From: Bacteroidales bacterium
GTDB lineage: Bacteria; Bacteroidota; Bacteroidia; Bacteroidales; UBA10428
NCBI GenBank assembly: GCA_016935595.1
Contig: JAFGQQ010000185.1
Coordinates: forward strand, 1 to 7,037
DNA length: 7,037 nucleotides
Direction of reading: 5' to 3'
A program made the position numbers and the translations under genes. A model generated the notes under the pieces. It worked only from the letters and a program-made list of their open reading frames with translations. It did not search any database and was not told where the DNA came from. Within the stretch, counting starts at the first letter, position 1, and each line of letters opens with the position of its first letter. Below are positions 6,487 to 7,037 of the stretch, in pieces.

Positions 6487-6876
6487 TTATTTGGAATTTC
6501 GTTTTGTCTTGTCGTTTTTATTTTTGAATATGCCAATTAATTTAAAAGGCCTGCCGTTTAGCACTCTCAGGGCATTCCATATCGAAAAAAACACACCAAG
6601 AAATAAAATACCGAAGATTGCTTCAAATCTCCCGATAGTTTTATAGCAGCCCCAAAGACTGAGTAGGTATATAAAAAATATAAATGATTGTAATGCTATT
6701 ACAGAACGAAAATGTTCGCTTATCTCTTTAATATCGGCCTTTTTTCGGTTCCAGATATAAATACTGGGAAGAAAAAGAGGTAATATTCCACTAAAATGCA
6801 GGAATGCCAGCCAAATTCTGTCATTATCATTTTTGAAGTTTATATCTTCATCAGATAGTTGTTTTTCTGTTTTCAT
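6487..6876 (-). CDS. DUF4870-like small membrane protein
   Basis: This 129-residue protein has three likely membrane helices (about 22-42, 58-77 and 84-104) and charged ends. The order of features resembles DUF4870 (Tic20-like) proteins: a first helix beginning near LAFLHFSGILPLFLP, a charged loop IWNRKKADIKEISEHFRSVIALQ where the family often has an E-H/N-A-L-N-F-Q motif, a third helix, and a closing segment ALRVLNGRPFKLIGIFKN that resembles the usual A..A..G..Y.YPL end. The biochemical role of DUF4870 proteins is not established. The first 20 residues are polar, with no signal peptide. It probably lies in the inner membrane. It is followed 41 bp downstream by the transglutaminase-like gene on the same strand, so the two may be co-transcribed. 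The ATG at 6876 has an A/T-rich leader and a plausible promoter about 35-60 bp upstream. Confidence 0.75.
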   Translation of the reverse strand: MKTEKQLSDEDINFKNDNDRIWLAFLHFSGILPLFLPSIYIWNRKKADIKEISEHFRSVIALQSFIFFIYLLSLWGCYKTIGRFEAIFGILFLGVFFSIWNALRVLNGRPFKLIGIFKNKNDKTKRNSK

Positions 6877-6909
6877 GATTTTTAATTTTTGTGATCAGTA
6901 ATTACCTGA

Positions 6910-6940
6910 CAAAGATTTGACATATCGGGTACGAATCATA
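6910..6940 (-). promoter_or_regulatory. Candidate Bacteroidota-type promoter for the DUF4870-like/transglutaminase genes
   Basis: On the minus strand, TATG (6940-6937) and AATCTTTG (6917-6910) are 19 bp apart. They match the Bacteroidota TTTG / TAnnTTTG boxes with one mismatch each. Transcription would start near 6904, giving a leader of about 28 bases before the ATG at 6876. Spacing and position are good, but the call rests on consensus similarity alone. Confidence 0.35.
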
Positions 6941-6997
6941 ATTTAAAATGACGAGTTGTTGAATTATACCGATGAATTGTTAATTTTTAGAATTAAG

Positions 6998-7011
6998 AGC
7001 AGGAGAGGAGC
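6998..7011 (+). repeat. Right copy of the purine-rich 14-mer (AGCAGGAGAGGAGC)
   Basis: This is an exact direct repeat of 474-487. Here it is followed by ATG at 7013, with AGGAG seven bases before that ATG. It could therefore be a Shine-Dalgarno sequence for a gene leaving the window to the right, though only eight codons are visible. The other copy has no such start codon, which argues for a dispersed repeat rather than a ribosome binding site. Confidence 0.45.
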
Positions 7012-7037
7012 AATGGGATTAAAAACCTTTTGTAGAG

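Noticed and set aside
1..7037. CRISPR array, tRNA, rRNA, complete insertion sequence or defence system
   Set aside because: I saw no regularly spaced repeats, tRNA-like cloverleaf, rRNA sequence, transposase or nuclease motifs. The only repeats are those listed.

Overview
The window looks like a chromosomal segment of an AT-rich, aerobic or facultative member of the Bacteroidota. The evidence is two proteins ending in type IX secretion (T9SS) type A sorting domains, a LytS/LytTR-type two-component pair with the compact domain layout common in this phylum, start codons preceded by A/T-rich leaders without clear Shine-Dalgarno sequences, and possible TTTG / TAnnTTTG-type promoters. I cannot name a genus.

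Left part, plus strand. The window opens inside a gene whose last 133 codons (1-402) resemble the closing strands of an outer-membrane beta-barrel. A 287-bp intergenic stretch follows. It holds a perfect 16-bp palindrome over the stop codon, a purine-rich 14-mer that recurs at the far right end, and a plausible promoter. Next comes a 750-residue secreted glycoside hydrolase (690-2942): signal peptide, GH5/clan GH-A catalytic domain with both catalytic glutamates, Ig-like domain, CBM35/CBM6-like domain, Big_2-like domain and T9SS tail. It probably attacks a beta-mannan or similar beta-1,4-glycan outside the cell.

Middle. Between the convergent hydrolase and regulator genes (2943-3169) lies a small island, apparently richer in GC than its surroundings. 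It contains an 8-bp inverted repeat, an imperfect hairpin and a 34-codon reading frame with a signal-peptide-like start. Its nature is open.

Right part, all on the minus strand. Read in the direction of transcription, these are: a DUF4870-like three-helix membrane protein (6876-6487); 41 bp later a secreted transglutaminase-like protein with T9SS tail (6445-5186); a 76-bp palindromic dispersed-type repeat (5060-5135); a LytS-like sensor kinase (4976-3927); and its LytTR response regulator (3922-3170), 4 bp behind. The first two genes may form one transcript. The kinase/regulator pair is clearly another.

How the parts fit together: the hydrolase and the transglutaminase-like protein both appear to be exported through the Sec and T9SS routes to the surface or medium. 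The two-component pair is a candidate local regulator, but nothing in the sequence ties it directly to either secreted protein. There are no SusC/SusD genes in view, so the hydrolase looks like a solitary enzyme rather than part of a visible polysaccharide utilisation locus. I found no novel multi-gene system. The least explained items are the intergenic island at 2987-3124, the shared 14-mer near both ends, and the mixed lipoprotein/T9SS signals on the transglutaminase-like protein.
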